From contig CAXIWF010000729.1 of NCBI GenBank assembly GCA_964036045.1, positions 1-64,000 on the forward strand: a stretch of 64,000 bases of DNA, written 5' to 3'. The stretch comes from Eutreptiella sp. 'Long Island Sound 2002'. Lineage: Eukaryota; Euglenozoa; Euglenophyceae; Eutreptiales; Eutreptiaceae. The translations under genes were made by a program, and so were the position numbers. Every line of letters begins with the position of its first letter. Position 1 is the first letter of the stretch. Shown here one piece after another: positions 36,361-48,925 of this stretch. Under the pieces are notes generated by a model. It saw only the letters and a program-made list of their open reading frames with translations. It made no database searches and was not told the origin of the DNA.

Positions 36361-37044
36361 TGTAAAATCGGGGTAAAAATTGGGGATGTTTTTTGCCATA
36401 CAAGGAGGGTGCTGGGTATACTTTGCACTGCACCACGGCCTCCTACCACCTTCAGAATGCATACCACTTCACAAATGCCTTCCTCTCTATCATTACATCA
36501 CATTCCAACCCATAGTTGCTCACCCGGGATGCTTTTTTTTTGCACTGAACGGCGCCTTTTGTGGCTGGCCAGGCCTGCTCACCCGGGATGCTCCCCTTGC
36601 TGGTCTCTCCGCTATTTACCACAAACCATACATAAAAAAAAGGCATGTTTCTGGGTAGTTCTCCATAGGCATAGTCGGCAACCCAAGGGACCCCTTCAGG
36701 ATGTATCCACGGCTTCTGTGCCCCAAGCCAATGGCGTTGGTGAGGTCTCTGGGATCAGGGCATGGACATCCGAACCCGGTTTGCCAAACCAAAACATTGT
36801 CCAGCCGCCGCAGCTCCATTAAGGTCCACCGCTCACTAGTAAAATCGGGGTAAAAACTGGGGATGTTTTTCGCCATACAAGGAGGGTGGTGGGTATACTT
36901 TGCACTGCACCACGGCCTCCTACCACCTTCAGAATGCATTCCACTTCACAAATGCCTTCGTTTCTATCATTACATCACATTCCAACCCATGGTTGCTCGA
37001 CCGGGATGCTACCCTTGCTGGTCTCTCCGCTGTTTACCACAAAT
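36361..37044 (-). repeat. Inverted linker pair with a retroposed insert (copy 2)
   Basis: Counterpart of 16398-17022, but 59 bp longer because of the insertion at 36534-36575 plus its target duplication. Confidence 0.82.
36534..36575 (-). mobile_element. 42-nt A-tailed mini-retroposon with target-site duplication
   Basis: Read on the minus strand the insert is GGCCTGGCCAGCCACAAAAG, then GCGCCGTTCAGTGC, then eight or nine A. It is flanked by a direct repeat TGCTCACCCGGGATGCT (36517-36533 and 36576-36592) that is single at the matching position of copies 1 and 3. An A-tail plus a 15-17-bp duplication is the signature of LINE-type target-primed reverse transcription. The same body sits at an unrelated target at 63816-63857. 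The source RNA is not identified; it could be a very short SINE or a 5'-truncated copy. Confidence 0.85.
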
Positions 37045-37280
37045 CCCGCCCTTTCATGTCCCAACACCCCATTCAAAAACACCCACCCCTCCCCCATCCG
37101 CATCAACACGCCATACCTACACTTTCGTGCAACCCCCCAAATGTGCTTACATTCACATTTGCATCCCACCGCACCCATCCAATTCCACACAGGCCACCGT
37201 ACCCCGCCCTTTCATGTCCCAACAACCCATTCAAAAAGAACCACACACCAGCATCCGCATCAACACGCCGTACCTACACT
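37045..37280. repeat. Short 158-bp minisatellite array
   Basis: Counterpart of 17023-17258. Confidence 0.9.
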
Positions 37281-39889
37281 TGTGGTAATCACCAGAGAGA
37301 CCAGCAAGGGGAGCATCCCGGGTGAGCAACTATGGCTTGGAATGTGATGTAATGATCGAGGGGAGGGCAGCTGTGGAGTGCACCTCATTGCAAAGATGTT
37401 AGGAGGCCGTGGTGCAGTGCATGGTACAACCAGCACCCCCTCTGTGTAGCGAAAAACATAGCCGATTTTTACCCCAATTTTACTAGCGAGCGGTGGACCT
37501 TAATGGAGCCACCGCGGCTGGAAATGTTTTTGCCTGGCAAAGCCAGTTCAGATGTCCATGGCAGCATCGCCCTTTCATGTTCCAACGACCCATTCAAAAA
37601 CACCCACCCCTCCCCCATCCGCATCAACACGCCATACCTACACTTTCCTACAACCCCTCCAATGTGCTTACATTCACATTTGCATCCCACCGCATCCACC
37701 CAACCCGGCACAGGCCACGGTACCCCGCCATTTCATGTTCCAACACCCCATTCAAAAACACCCACCCCTCCCCCATCCGCCTCAACGCGGCATACCTACA
37801 CTTTCGTGCAACCCCCCAAATGTGCTCACATTCACATTTGCATCCCACCGCATCCACCCAACCCGGCACAGGCCACCGTACCCCGCCCTTTCATGTCCCA
37901 ACACCCCATTCAAAAACACCCACCCCTCCTTCATCCGCATCAACACGCCATACCTACACTTTCGTGCGACCCCCCGTATGTGCTCGCATTCACATTTGCA
38001 TCCCACTGCACCCACCCAACCCCACACAGGCCACCGTACCTCGCCCTTTCATGTCCCAACACCCCATTCAAAAACACCCACCCCTCCCCCATCCGCATCA
38101 ACACGCCATACCTACACTTTCCTACAACCCCCCCAATGTGCTCACATTCACATTTGCATCCCACCGCATCCACCCAACCCGGCACAGGCCACGGTACCCC
38201 GCCATTTCATGTTCCAACACCCCATTCAAAAACACCCACCCCTCCCCCATCCGCCTCAACACGGCATACCTACACTTTCGTGCAACCCCCCAAATGTGCT
38301 CACATTCACATTTGCATCCCACCGCATCCACCCAACCCCACACAGGCCACCGTACCCCGCCCTTTCATGTCCCAACACCCCATTCAAAAACACCCACCCC
38401 TCCCCCATCCGCCTCAACACGGCATACCTACACTTTCGTGCAACCCCCCAAATGTGCTCGGATTCACATTTGCATCCCACCGCATCCACCCAACCCGGCA
38501 CAGGCCACGGTACCCCGCCGTTTCATGTTCCAACACCCCATTCAAAAACACCCACCCCTCCCCCATCCGCATCAACACGCCATACCTGCACTTTCTTGCA
38601 ACCCTCCCAATGTGCTCACATTCACATTTGCATCCCATCGCATCCACCCAACCCGGCACAGGCCACGGTACCCCGCCATTTCATGTTCCAACACCTATTC
38701 AAAAACACCCACCCCTCCCCCATCCGCCTCAACACGGCATACCTACACTTTCGTGAAACCACCCAAATGTGCTCACATTCACATTTGCATCCCACCGCAT
38801 CCACCCAACCCCACACAGGCCACCGTACCCCGCCCTTTCATGTCCCAACACCCCATTCAAAAACACCCACCCATCCCTCATCCGCATCAACACGCCATAC
38901 CTACACTTTCGTGCGACCCCCCGTATGTGCTCGCATTCACATTTGCATCCCACTGCACCCACCCAACCCGGCACAGGCCACGGTACCCCGCCATTTCATG
39001 TTCCAACACCCCATTCAAAAACACCCACCCCTCCCCCATCCGCCTCAACGCGGCATACCTACACTTTCGTGCAACCCCCGAAATGTGCTCACATTCACAT
39101 TTGCATCCCACCGCATCCACCCAACCCCACACAGGCCACCGTACCCCGCCCTTTCATGTCCCAACACCCCATTCAAAAACACCCACCCCTCCTCCATCCG
39201 CATCAACACGCCATACCTACACTTTCGTGCGACCCCCCGTATGTGCTCACATTCACATTTGCATCCCACTGCACCCACCCAACCCCACAAAGGCCACCGT
39301 ACCTCGCCCTTTCGTGTTCCAACACCCCATTCAAAAACACCCACCCCTCCCCCATCCGCATCAACACGCCATACCTGCACTTTCTTGCAACCCTCCCAAT
39401 GTGCTCACATTCACATTTGCATCCCAGCGCATCCACCCAACCCGGCACAGGCCACGGTACCCCGCCATTTCATGTTCCAACACCCCATTCAAAAACACCC
39501 ACCCCTCCCCCATCCGCCTCAACACGGCATACCTACACTTTCGTGCAACCCCCCAAATGTGCTCACATTCACATTTGCATCCCACCGCATCCACCCAACC
39601 CGGCACAGGCCACCGTACCCCGCCCTTTCATGTCCCAACACCCCATTCAAAAACACCCACCCCTCCTTCATCCGCATCAACACGCCATACCTACACTTTC
39701 GTGCGACCCCCCGTATGTGCTCGCATTCACATTTGCATCCCACTGCACCCACCCAACCCCACACAGGCCACCGTACCTCGCCCTTTCATGTCCCAACACC
39801 CCATTCAAAAACACCCACCCCTCCCCCATCCGCATCAACACGCCATACCTACACTTTCTTACAACCCCCCCAATGTGCTCACATTCACA
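37281..39889. repeat. Higher-order unit: linker plus array, recombinant
   Basis: Linker 37281-37567, array 37568-39889. The first part matches the unit starting at 3596 and the last part matches the one starting at 6012. It therefore looks like an unequal-exchange fusion of those two units with loss of a linker. It ends at the recurrent CACATTCACA breakpoint. Confidence 0.9.
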
Positions 39890-41441
39890 ATGATCTTTCT
39901 TCTAATGGGTGGCATAGTGAGAACTCACCCAAAAATTCTGCAATTCAGAAACAGAATAAAATTTGTGTTCAGGCATGTCATCCAACAGGCAGTGACCAGT
40001 ACAGACAGCTCTAATCTGGCATTTCCCCAAAAAATCTGCTCAATTTCGCTTTGTTCTGCCAGAAAGCCGACCGCCGCAGACATTTCTGCGGATAAGCCCT
40101 TATCCGCAGAAAAACGCATTTCTGCGGATAACAGTTGCTCAACTCGCGGGGCACATTGCAACTGCGACCTTTTTTTTGGACATGCCCAAAAAGTAGGTCG
40201 CAATGGACACGGTAACCCAAGAAGTGCTGAACTGGTGCGTTTGCGCAATTTGTATGCTGCAGCTGATCGCTCTTTCGTTCATCCTGCTGCCGTCAAGAAA
40301 CGGGTGCCGTACATGGACGCCACAGCAAAGCAGCCGTTGGTAATATCAACCCCCCCCTGTCCTGTGCCTCTCCTACCCCACGGTCCGTGAATGGGTGAAT
40401 CTTTTGGTCGTTGGCCACATTTCACCATTGTGGAGTCCCCGAACATTTTGCCTTGATTTCGAGAAAGAGTTGTGCGGTTTCCGTGTCAACCTGCATCATA
40501 ACTGTTGTGTTGCACAACTGACACACACAGAGCGCGCTGACACACAACGAACACACAGACAGCGCGAGTGGAGACATCGTATTCAAATGAACGAAGTCCT
40601 GGTTTGTTACCTTTTGTTGGAATTTGGGGAGTACAGTACAGGTCCACAAGGTGTTTGTTTCTCTCATTTTGGTGTTCTTGAAGCAATTTTGAAGTTTGAA
40701 GTTGGATTTTGATATTTTGTTGCGAATCAGAGTCCCTGTTCCCTGGCGACGCGCTCGGACAGGGTTACGGCGCTCACAACGTGACGCTCTACGCTGCGCT
40801 GACAGCGTTTGACTGTCCTGCGCCACCTGTAGCAGCTAATTCTGTTTCAATTCTTCAATTTTGCAAATTTTCAAATTTTGCTCTCTTTTTCTGTCGGCGA
40901 CGCTTGTCGTAGCTTTTCGACGCGCGAGTGCGTTCGTGGCACTCGTCAACACTGGTATTGTGTGTCGACGGCTCTCTTCCAGCGTCTTGCCCAGTTTCAG
41001 GGCTTCATCCTGGCCCATTTTGGGTTTTTAGACCTTTTTGGCCTGTTTCTGGCCAAATGTGCCATTTTTGGCAGGATCGGTCGCAAGCGACAGCTGCGAC
41101 GCGTGGCGACGCCCTCCGTCGTTCGCCACGGCGCTGCTGGGGCACTCCGAGTGCGCCTGGGTGTTTTCGAGGTGAGTTTTGGGTCGATTTTGGTCATTTT
41201 TCACTCTTTGAGAGAATTTCATCTTTGTGATCATCCATCACCATTTCAAGTCAATCAGCCTATTTTGGCTGCTCATGTGCAGTCAACTCCTTCGCCAGAG
41301 CGAACCTGAAGGACACACTTCCACACTTGCACTCATACACTTACAGAATACACCATGTACGACCCCTATATATACCCATTTGAGTGAAGCCCATGTATCA
41401 GAGCGCCCCAAGTCAACTTAGTGAGAGTCTATAGAGCACTC
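39890..41441. other. Unassigned spacer at the start of 5S/SL unit copy 3
   Basis: Counterpart of 7358-8909; no gene recognised. Confidence 0.6.
40083..40112. repeat. Perfect 14-bp inverted repeat (copy 3)
   Basis: Counterpart of 7551-7580. Confidence 0.85.
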
Positions 41442-41642
41442 GCTGACACACAACTGACACACAGAGCTGACACACAAATGACCACAGAGAGCGCGTGACA
41501 CACAAGTGACACACACAGAGTGCGCTGACACACAAGTGACACACAGACAGCGCGCTGACACACACAGACAGCGCGCTGACACCCAATGGACACCTATGAT
41601 GCGCGCTGACACACAACGAACACACAGACAGCGCGCTGACGC
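41442..41642. repeat. TGACACACA minisatellite (copy 3)
   Basis: Counterpart of 8910-9110. Confidence 0.85.
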
Positions 41643-42494
41643 TTGTAGAAATACATCCGGGCATGGCCAATTGCTATGACATTTTCGTTGCTGCCTGCAC
41701 AAGTCGGAAAATTGGTGCATTGTATTTTGGTCAATGTTTGCTGCCAGTGTTCAGCATGACTATTTTTTTCCAAAATATGTGGTGTTTTTCATGGTGAGCC
41801 TGTGTGGAATGTTCCCTATTGCTTGCTCTATTTGTGGACACTATTGAACAATGCTTGTTTTTTCCTCCTCCTACTTTCACTGATGCCAAGACAGTCCAGT
41901 GTTGTTGGGGACATGCCATTGCAGTTTGGAGCAGAATTGATGCAACACACTTCGCTACAACAGGACTTGGCTGGCAAAAATGATGACCAAACAACAGACA
42001 CCAAAACATTTGTATGTTCAAGCCATGTCTTTTGCAGGGGCAAGCGGAAAACCTCAATTGATAAGGCATTGGTTGCAAGTTAAAAGCTTTGTGCATTGGC
42101 AAAAGCATGCGATGCAAGAACAACATGTTTGATACACAATCAGGACGGGCATGGAATGCATGATTAGACAATTTTTGTATTGGCGAGAGTAGGGGCAGCA
42201 TGTGTGTTCAACCCATTTTTGCATTTGTGAAAGCTAGGGTTTGGAACTCAATTCTGGTTGCATTTCTGAATAAATTAGTGGATTCATGTAGGAGTAGGGG
42301 TGCAAAGTGGTGCGAATTCCTACAGCAGTGCGGGTGCAATGGAAAAAGCAGGGTGCATAATCTCAGCCGATTCTGGTGGCATTGGGGATGCGAATGACCC
42401 TTTGTGAATTTTTTTTGTGGTACCTTCGTGTAATTTTTTTCCAGGAAACAGGAAGTTGACGGTTTTTTTCATTTGCTGTCCCCAAAAAAAAATA
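41643..42494. other. Unassigned spacer (copy 3)
   Basis: Counterpart of 9111-9962; nothing recognised. Confidence 0.55.
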
Positions 42495-43080
42495 CATTCA
42501 CAAGGACCAGGCATTGCTGGGGTAGACATATAGGCATAAAACAATTCCCTAAAATTTTCCAAGTTTTCGGGCACAAAAACATGGGAACACGTTCTGTGTT
42601 TGTGGCCTACACTCTGCAGCCTGACCCACCACTCTGGACTCTCCCTGAACAAGGGATCTCCAGGGGGTGGGAGCCCATTCACAAGGGCCAGGCATTGCTG
42701 GGGTAGACATATAGGCATAAAACAATTTCCTAAAATCTTCCAAGTTTTCGGGCACAAAAACATGGGAACACGTTCTGTGTTTGTGGCCTACACTCTGCAG
42801 CCTGACCCACCACTCTGGACTCTCCCTGAACAAGGGATCTCCAGGGGGTGGGAGCCCATTCACAAGGGCCAGGCATTGCTGGGGTAGACGTATAGGCATA
42901 AAACAATTTCCTAAAATCTTCCAAGTTTTCGGGCACAAAAACATGGGAACACGTTCTGTGTTTGTGGCCTACACTCTGCAGCCTGACCCACCACCCTGGA
43001 CTCTCCCTGAACAAGGGATCTCCAGGGGGTGGGAGCCCATTCACAAGGGCCAGGCATTGCTGGGGTAGACATATAGGCAT
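42495..43080. repeat. 181-bp tandem repeat (copy 3)
   Basis: 3.2 units. The second unit reads TGGACTCTCC where copies 1 and 2 read TGGACACTCC, so units are being homogenised or mutated independently. Confidence 0.95.
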
Positions 43081-43200
43081 GCTATTGAGGTATGGAGGAC
43101 AACATTCATGTGTGTTGCATGGCAATACATTCATTTGGGACGCAAACTCAGGCACATGGGACCGAACCCAAGCCCAAGGCAGCAGCCAACCCTGGCCCCA

Positions 43201-43553
43201 AGGATGGTTGTTTTCAGTGATAGTCGGCAACTCAAGGCACCCCCCCAGGGCAACGTGGATGCATTGTCATGGAGCCTGACAGCATGAATGTGACCTCCTA
43301 GGTGTCCTCTAGAGGTTCCTGAACCTCAAGCTGAAGAGATGGCCCACAAACCTTTTTTTTGTACAAATTTCACCGTTCTACTACGTAACTTTTCGGCCTT
43401 TTCAGGATGGCTGTTTTCAGTGATAGTCGGCAACCCAAGGCACCCCCCCAGGGCAACGTCTATGCATTATCATGGAGCCTGACAGCATGAGTGTGACCTC
43501 CTAGGTCTCCTCTAGAGGTTCATAAACCTCAAGCTGAAGAGATGGCCCACAAA
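43201..43553. repeat. Direct duplication, period 203 bp (copy 3)
   Basis: Units 43201-43350 and 43404-43553. Confidence 0.88.
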
Positions 43554-43555
43554 GA

Positions 43556-43758
43556 CAGGAGACAATGGGGTGGGGTGGGGTGGGGGGGGGGGGCATGCGC
43601 GCAGTTGAGGCCGCGGTCACATTTTCTCGGCCCATTTGTGCGTGCTTCTTCATTACTTGGGCCCTGGTTCCCCGTTTGCAGGGTATCTTTGTCTGATTGT
43701 GCCCCATGTGCGGCTCTTAACGGCCGAATCTGTTCGTTGCTGGCCCGTTCGGATGCGG
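43556..43758. repeat. G-rich block, left copy (copy 3)
   Basis: Pairs with 44882-45081. Confidence 0.85.
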
Positions 43759-43811
43759 TCCACCCCCCCCCTTTTCCCCGCCCGCAAGCCGGGCGTCCGC
43801 GCGTGACGAAT

Positions 43812-43929
43812 GCGTACAGCCATACTACTGGGAACACACCTAAACCCGTCCGATTTCAGAAGTTAAGCCTAGTCAGGCCCAGTTAGTACTGAGGTGGGAG
43901 ACCACTTGGGAACACTGGGTGCTGTACGC
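43812..43929 (+). rRNA. 5S ribosomal RNA (copy 3)
   Basis: 118 nt. GCGTACAGC at the 5' end is the exact reverse complement of GCTGTACGC at the 3' end, so the terminal stem is fully Watson-Crick. This includes an A:U where copies 1 and 2 have G:U. Body and promoter boxes are as in copy 1. Likely functional. Confidence 0.95.
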
Positions 43930-43935
43930 TTTTTT
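43930..43935 (+). terminator. Pol III terminator of 5S copy 3
   Basis: T6 run directly after the gene. Confidence 0.85.
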
Positions 43936-43945
43936 ATTGCCCCTG

Positions 43946-44340
43946 ACTCGGTAGGATCTGCCCGTTCCTAGACAGGCAGATCCTACCGAGTATACAGTCT
44001 CCCCGAAAGTACTAAAAATAGCAAATTGTACCAAATCGACGTGAAAATCTTTGTACCCCCCCTATTTCGAGGTCGCTGATTCCGAAAATGCAATTTTTTT
44101 TCGAATCTGAGACAGTGGCGTCGAGATATGAGGGGGTCCAAATGGAGCGCGCGCGCGACCAAAAACTCGGTAATAACCGCCCCAACCGCCAAATCTGAGT
44201 TGATATTCGGATTCAGCGACATCAAAATAGGGGGGGGGGGTACTAGTTTACCCATGTAGGTCCCCAGGGGGTCCTGCTCTAACACCACCCCAAAAGGGGT
44301 ATCCCCATTCGTGGTGAGGAACGGGCAGAGCCTACCGAGT
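43946..44340. mobile_element. 395-bp element with inverted ends (copy 3)
   Basis: Same ends and hairpin as copy 1; one visible C-to-T change gives a longer T run near 44095. Confidence 0.55.
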
Positions 44341-44577
44341 CGGTAATAGTCACCCATATCCTAAAATGAGCTATTGACACAGTAAACCCCCCCTATTTCG
44401 GGGTCGCTGAGTCCAAAACGTCACTCATTTTGCGAATCCGAGACGGTGGCGTCGAGCTATGGGGGAGGGGGGTCCTAACGAGCGGTGGGGGGTCCGAAAA
44501 ACCCCCCTTCCAAAATGCGTTCGCATAAGGGCGCTGTCACAAGGACGTTATGCTACGCACACCCTTCTTGGAGGCAC

Positions 44578-44671
44578 ACTTTCTGAGTGTCTATTTTTTT
44601 TCGGTATATACTCTTTACTAGGCAGCTTTGGTGCTTTCAGCGCCACTTTGTGGAGGCCAATGGGCCAATCT
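44578..44671 (+). ncRNA. Spliced-leader RNA with 4-nt intron deletion (copy 3)
   Basis: The leader exon 44578-44603 is canonical and the donor GTATATACTC is intact. The following CGCTCCTTACT of copy 1 is shortened by 4 nt to TTTACT. The deletion lies between the 5' stem and the GGTGCT/AGCGCC hairpin and leaves both intact, along with the Sm-like site. It is probably still able to donate a normal leader. Confidence 0.9.
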
Positions 44672-44881
44672 CCTTCCAAAACCAAAGTCCTTCCCACTGG
44701 AGTCCGGATCATAGGCTCAAGCTCAGCACCCATCATTTACTCCGCACACATCCGCACACATGTCCCTCCCCTTTGCGTAACACCCTGCCCTTCCTTCCCT
44801 GGTGGTATCGCGGCATGCGCTGCCCCGCCCCTTCCGCCCCTCCCCCCTAGGGGAGTAGGGTTTGTCCATGTCCCTTGTGCG

Positions 44882-45081
44882 CAGGAGACAATGGGGTGGG
44901 GTGGGGTGGGGGGGTGCATGCGCGCAGTTGAGGCCGCGGTCACATTTTGTCGGCCCATTTGTGTGTGCTTCTTGCTTACTTGGGCCCTGGTTCCCCGTTT
45001 GCAGGGTATCTTTGTCTGATTGTGCCCCATGTGCGGCGCTTAACGGCCGAATCTGTTCGTTGCTGGCCCGTTCGGACGCGG
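44882..45081. repeat. G-rich block, right copy (copy 3)
   Basis: Counterpart of 12354-12553. Confidence 0.85.
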
Positions 45082-46127
45082 ACAATGATTTGTGCCATGT
45101 GATGTTTTTTCCAATCTGTTGCATTCGGTGACGTTGCCGATCGATGTGCACAGTGATACGCTGTATGGAGAGTGTTGTCCTGGGGACAGCTTGTTTTTTG
45201 GGCTTCTAGTCAGCTTTGCTGGGAGTTTTGTTTTGTATTCTTTGCACCATGTCGTGCTGTGAGCAATGTGTTGTGTCTTGTGCGCAGTGCTGTCTATTGC
45301 AAGCTGTATCCAAAAACTTCCATGGTGCAGAACAAAGGTCTCATTGAAGCTCATGTTTTTCGCACATGGCCGCCATGGCACCTTCTTAGGAGCTAGATCT
45401 TCCTCTGAGTGTGCTGAGACCATCCCGCCCCCCTCCTGGACAAGAATCTTAGAGATTCCAAATGTGCACATGCCTCTACAATGCCACATACCTTCGGGAA
45501 ATCCTTCTGTGTAACCCGCATAGGCCTGTACGCAAAGGCTAAAAAGGATTTCAAAAATTTGCTGAACGAGGAATCTCAACAACCCTAGCTCCTTGAGGGA
45601 ATATATGAATGGTCCAAATGCTCGATCTAGCCATAATTCAAAGGCAGGAAATACATTCTAAACTGTAAGCCACAAATTATCATAACTATTGCAACTTTCC
45701 TCAACCTCTTTTGTCCGCAAAAATCTTGACGCAGTGATATTGCAGGTAGTAAAGATGTATCACTATTACTATCGCAAAAAGGAATGTCGAAGTGGTCCAC
45801 TTCACGGTTCAAAAAATCCTAGTTTGTTGCGTGACGATGTTACAAATTTTGTACATACCCGTGTCTGTTGGAAACAGAACACTGCATGTGTCCTGTGTGC
45901 TACAAAACCGCGGCTGCCAAAGTACTGCATGATTCGATGCTCAACAACTTACCAAAATGTCAAACCCATAGCAGATGAGGTATGGGATCAAATTGTCCTA
46001 ACCAATTTTGAGAAACATCCCAGATGTCCCCAATATCCTAGTGAGTTTAAAATACAATATCACAATCTTCTACACAACCATAGATCTATCAAGGCTGCGC
46101 ATCCCGATGGCTAACCCGTACGAAATG
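45082..46127. other. Unassigned spacer (copy 3)
   Basis: Counterpart of 12554-13600 with a few substitutions (for example CCCGTGTCTG versus CCATTGTCTG near 45860). Nothing recognised. Confidence 0.55.
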
Positions 46128-47968
46128 AAAAGCGCGCCAACGAATGTCCTAAGTCGTGTTTGAGAAAACGATCCTAAGTCCGAATGCAGAAAAGATCCTA
46201 ATGATTCTAATTATCATAAAAGTCCTAACCAGGCGAACATGTTGCGATGAGTCATTGTCAAAGATATGGAAAAATAGGTTATCCTTATCCTAGAACCTCT
46301 GTCTAACGCGTGGAAAAAACATCCTAAGTATCCTGAACATCCCCAGCCTTTGGGACAGAACGTTAGGGCTAGGAAACATCCTAACTATGCCAAGTACTGA
46401 ATATTCCTCGATAACACCAACGAATATACTACATATCCTAAGCGTGGTTACAATTACGGTTGTCATGAGTTATTTGCCATCACTACACATGCAAAATGTA
46501 AAAAGAACGATATTCTAACTCCTGTTGGAGAAAATATCCTAAATATCTTCAACTGACTGAACATTTGTTCTCAAAAATATCCCAAATATCCCAAGTACTT
46601 TGTGTGGCTCTGGGCATGTAATTATCCTAAACTTCCTGACCTGGCAAACATGTTGCGATGGGTCATTGTCAAAGAGATGGATAAACCGGTTAGCCTTAGC
46701 CTAAAAACACTGTCTAATTTGTGCAAAAAACATCCTAAGTATCCTAAATGTCCTCAACTTTTGGGACTGAAAGTTGGGGCTAGCAAACATCTTTAATGTG
46801 CTAAGTACTCCACTTTCTTCGATAACAGCAAGGAATATCTTAAATATCCTAAGAGTGGTTACAAGTACGGTTGTGATGAGGAATTTGCCATTACTATACA
46901 TGAAAAATCTAAGAATAAAAATATCATAAGTGCTGACGGAGAAAATATCCTAATTATCCTAAATATCCTAAACATCCCAATGGGCAAACAACGGGATGTT
47001 GAAAATGTTGTGAGTCCTAATTTTGCCAAGTCAGTCATCCGAATCATCGGGAAGATCGTTAAACCTCATGCAGAAAATATCCTAAGTATCCCAAATGTTC
47101 TGACCTGGCTCGTTTCTTTTCTCAAAAACATCCTAAATATCCTAAGTACGTAATATTGTTCGGGGCATATCATCGAACATATTGTAAGTATCCGCTATTG
47201 GTGTGATGAGTAAGTAGCGATGGCTAGAAGGAAGATATCATAAGTCCTATAGGAGACAATATTCGAATTATCCTAAATATTCTGAACCATCCAATGGGCC
47301 TACAACAGGATGCTGAAAATGTTGTGCTCAGCACGTGTCAAATACTTCCTAATCTCGCCAGACCAAACATCCTGAATATCAGCACCATTCTCTCAGATCA
47401 TGCAGAAAATATCCTAAATATCCCAAATATCCTCAATTGACTGAACGTTCTTGCTCAAAAATATCCTCAATATCCCAAGTACTTCATGTAGCTTTGGGCA
47501 TAACACCAGAAATATTCCAAAGATTCGAAGAAGGGTTACAGCTACCATTGTGATGAGTACATTGCCAAAAATATCCTAAGTCCTGATGGAGACAATATCC
47601 TCATTATGTGGACCATCCTCAACATCGTAATGGACAAACAACCGCAGGCTGAACATGTTGTGATAAGCAATCGTCAAAAACATCCCAACCTCGCTAGAAC
47701 AAATATTCTAAATGCGAGAAAAGATCCTAAAACGTCATGCAAAAAATATCCTAAATATCCTAAATATCCCTAGCTGACTCATCTAGACTGAAACCTCCTG
47801 CTGAAAAATGTCCAAAATATCCCAAGTACTTAATATTCTTCCAGGCAAGGACCAAAAATATCCTAACTATCCTAAAAAATGGTTACCGTTAAAGCTAAGG
47901 TTAACCGTAACCCTTTTTTTTAGGATAATTAGGATATTTTCCCAAAAAAATGATCGGGTGTTTGGGAT
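46128..47968. repeat. Degenerate TATCCTAA-rich array (copy 3)
   Basis: Counterpart of 13600-15440 with scattered substitutions. Confidence 0.8.
47854..47940. repeat. Large imperfect palindrome (copy 3)
   Basis: Counterpart of 15326-15412. Confidence 0.8.
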
Positions 47969-48664
47969 ATTTTAGAACGCAAAAGTAACCTACTAGGATG
48001 CATTCTTTTGGCACTCACAAACCACCTCGCCTATGGAATGAGGCCTCAAGACAACACAAACAGCCCTGAACCAGTGCACCACACATGTGTAACGGCAGCA
48101 CTGACAGCACTCAATTATACACTGATGTGATCAGAATTTCAATGATTCTCAGATGTACATTAGTGCAGTAAATTTTCCGCTTGTTTTCATGTTTTCCGTT
48201 CGCCGCCAGATGTCGCCTGTGAGCGCGCGTCGAGTCGCATTTGTCTTTCGTGATTTCCCAATCGGATTTATTTAAATTATTTCGAATGATTTCACGTTGT
48301 GTCATTATGTGCGATGAATGCGCATTGAGATTCTATGTCTGCTCCATTTTTGTAGACCGGGTTTTCGTACTCTTCATATTCCACCATGGAGTTCAAAGGA
48401 CTTACAAGTGCTTCGCATATGTCGCTCCCCTAAGCTGGATATGGGTCTGAAGAGGGTTATGTGGGTTCGGAGATATCAGGGGCAGTGTCGGGCGTTACGA
48501 CCCCTGGGGCATCAAGGCTACAGGCTTCGCAGTTACAACAAAGATCAACCACTATGCAGCGGTTACAACATGTTCCTCACATGGCACCACACAAAAGGAA
48601 GAAACACTACACCACATCAATCCACACCACGCTAGACCACACCACACCACCTTTCACCGCACTG
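47969..48664. other. Unassigned spacer (copy 3)
   Basis: Counterpart of 15441-16136; nothing recognised. Confidence 0.55.
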
Positions 48665-48915
48665 CCCCAGGATGTGCCCCGCAATGTGGCCCACGATGTG
48701 CCCCAGAATGTGCCCCTCAATGCTCACCAGAATGTGACCCATGATGTGCCCCACCATGTGCCCCACCATGTGCCGCACGATGTGCCCGCCAAATGCCAAT
48801 TGATGTGCCCCATGATGTGCCCCACAGTGTGCCCCACTGTGAACCCCACGATGTGCCCTGGGATGTGCCCCACCATGTGCCCCACCATGTGCCGCAGGAT
48901 GTGCCCCACCATGTA
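48665..48915. repeat. 12-bp GATGTGCCCCAC minisatellite (copy 3)
   Basis: Counterpart of 16137-16387. Confidence 0.9.
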
Positions 48916-48925
48916 GTAAAATACT

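Noticed and set aside
36534-36575. DNA transposon footprint
   Set aside because: There are no inverted ends, the duplication is 15-17 bp and there is an A-tail, which fit retroposition better.
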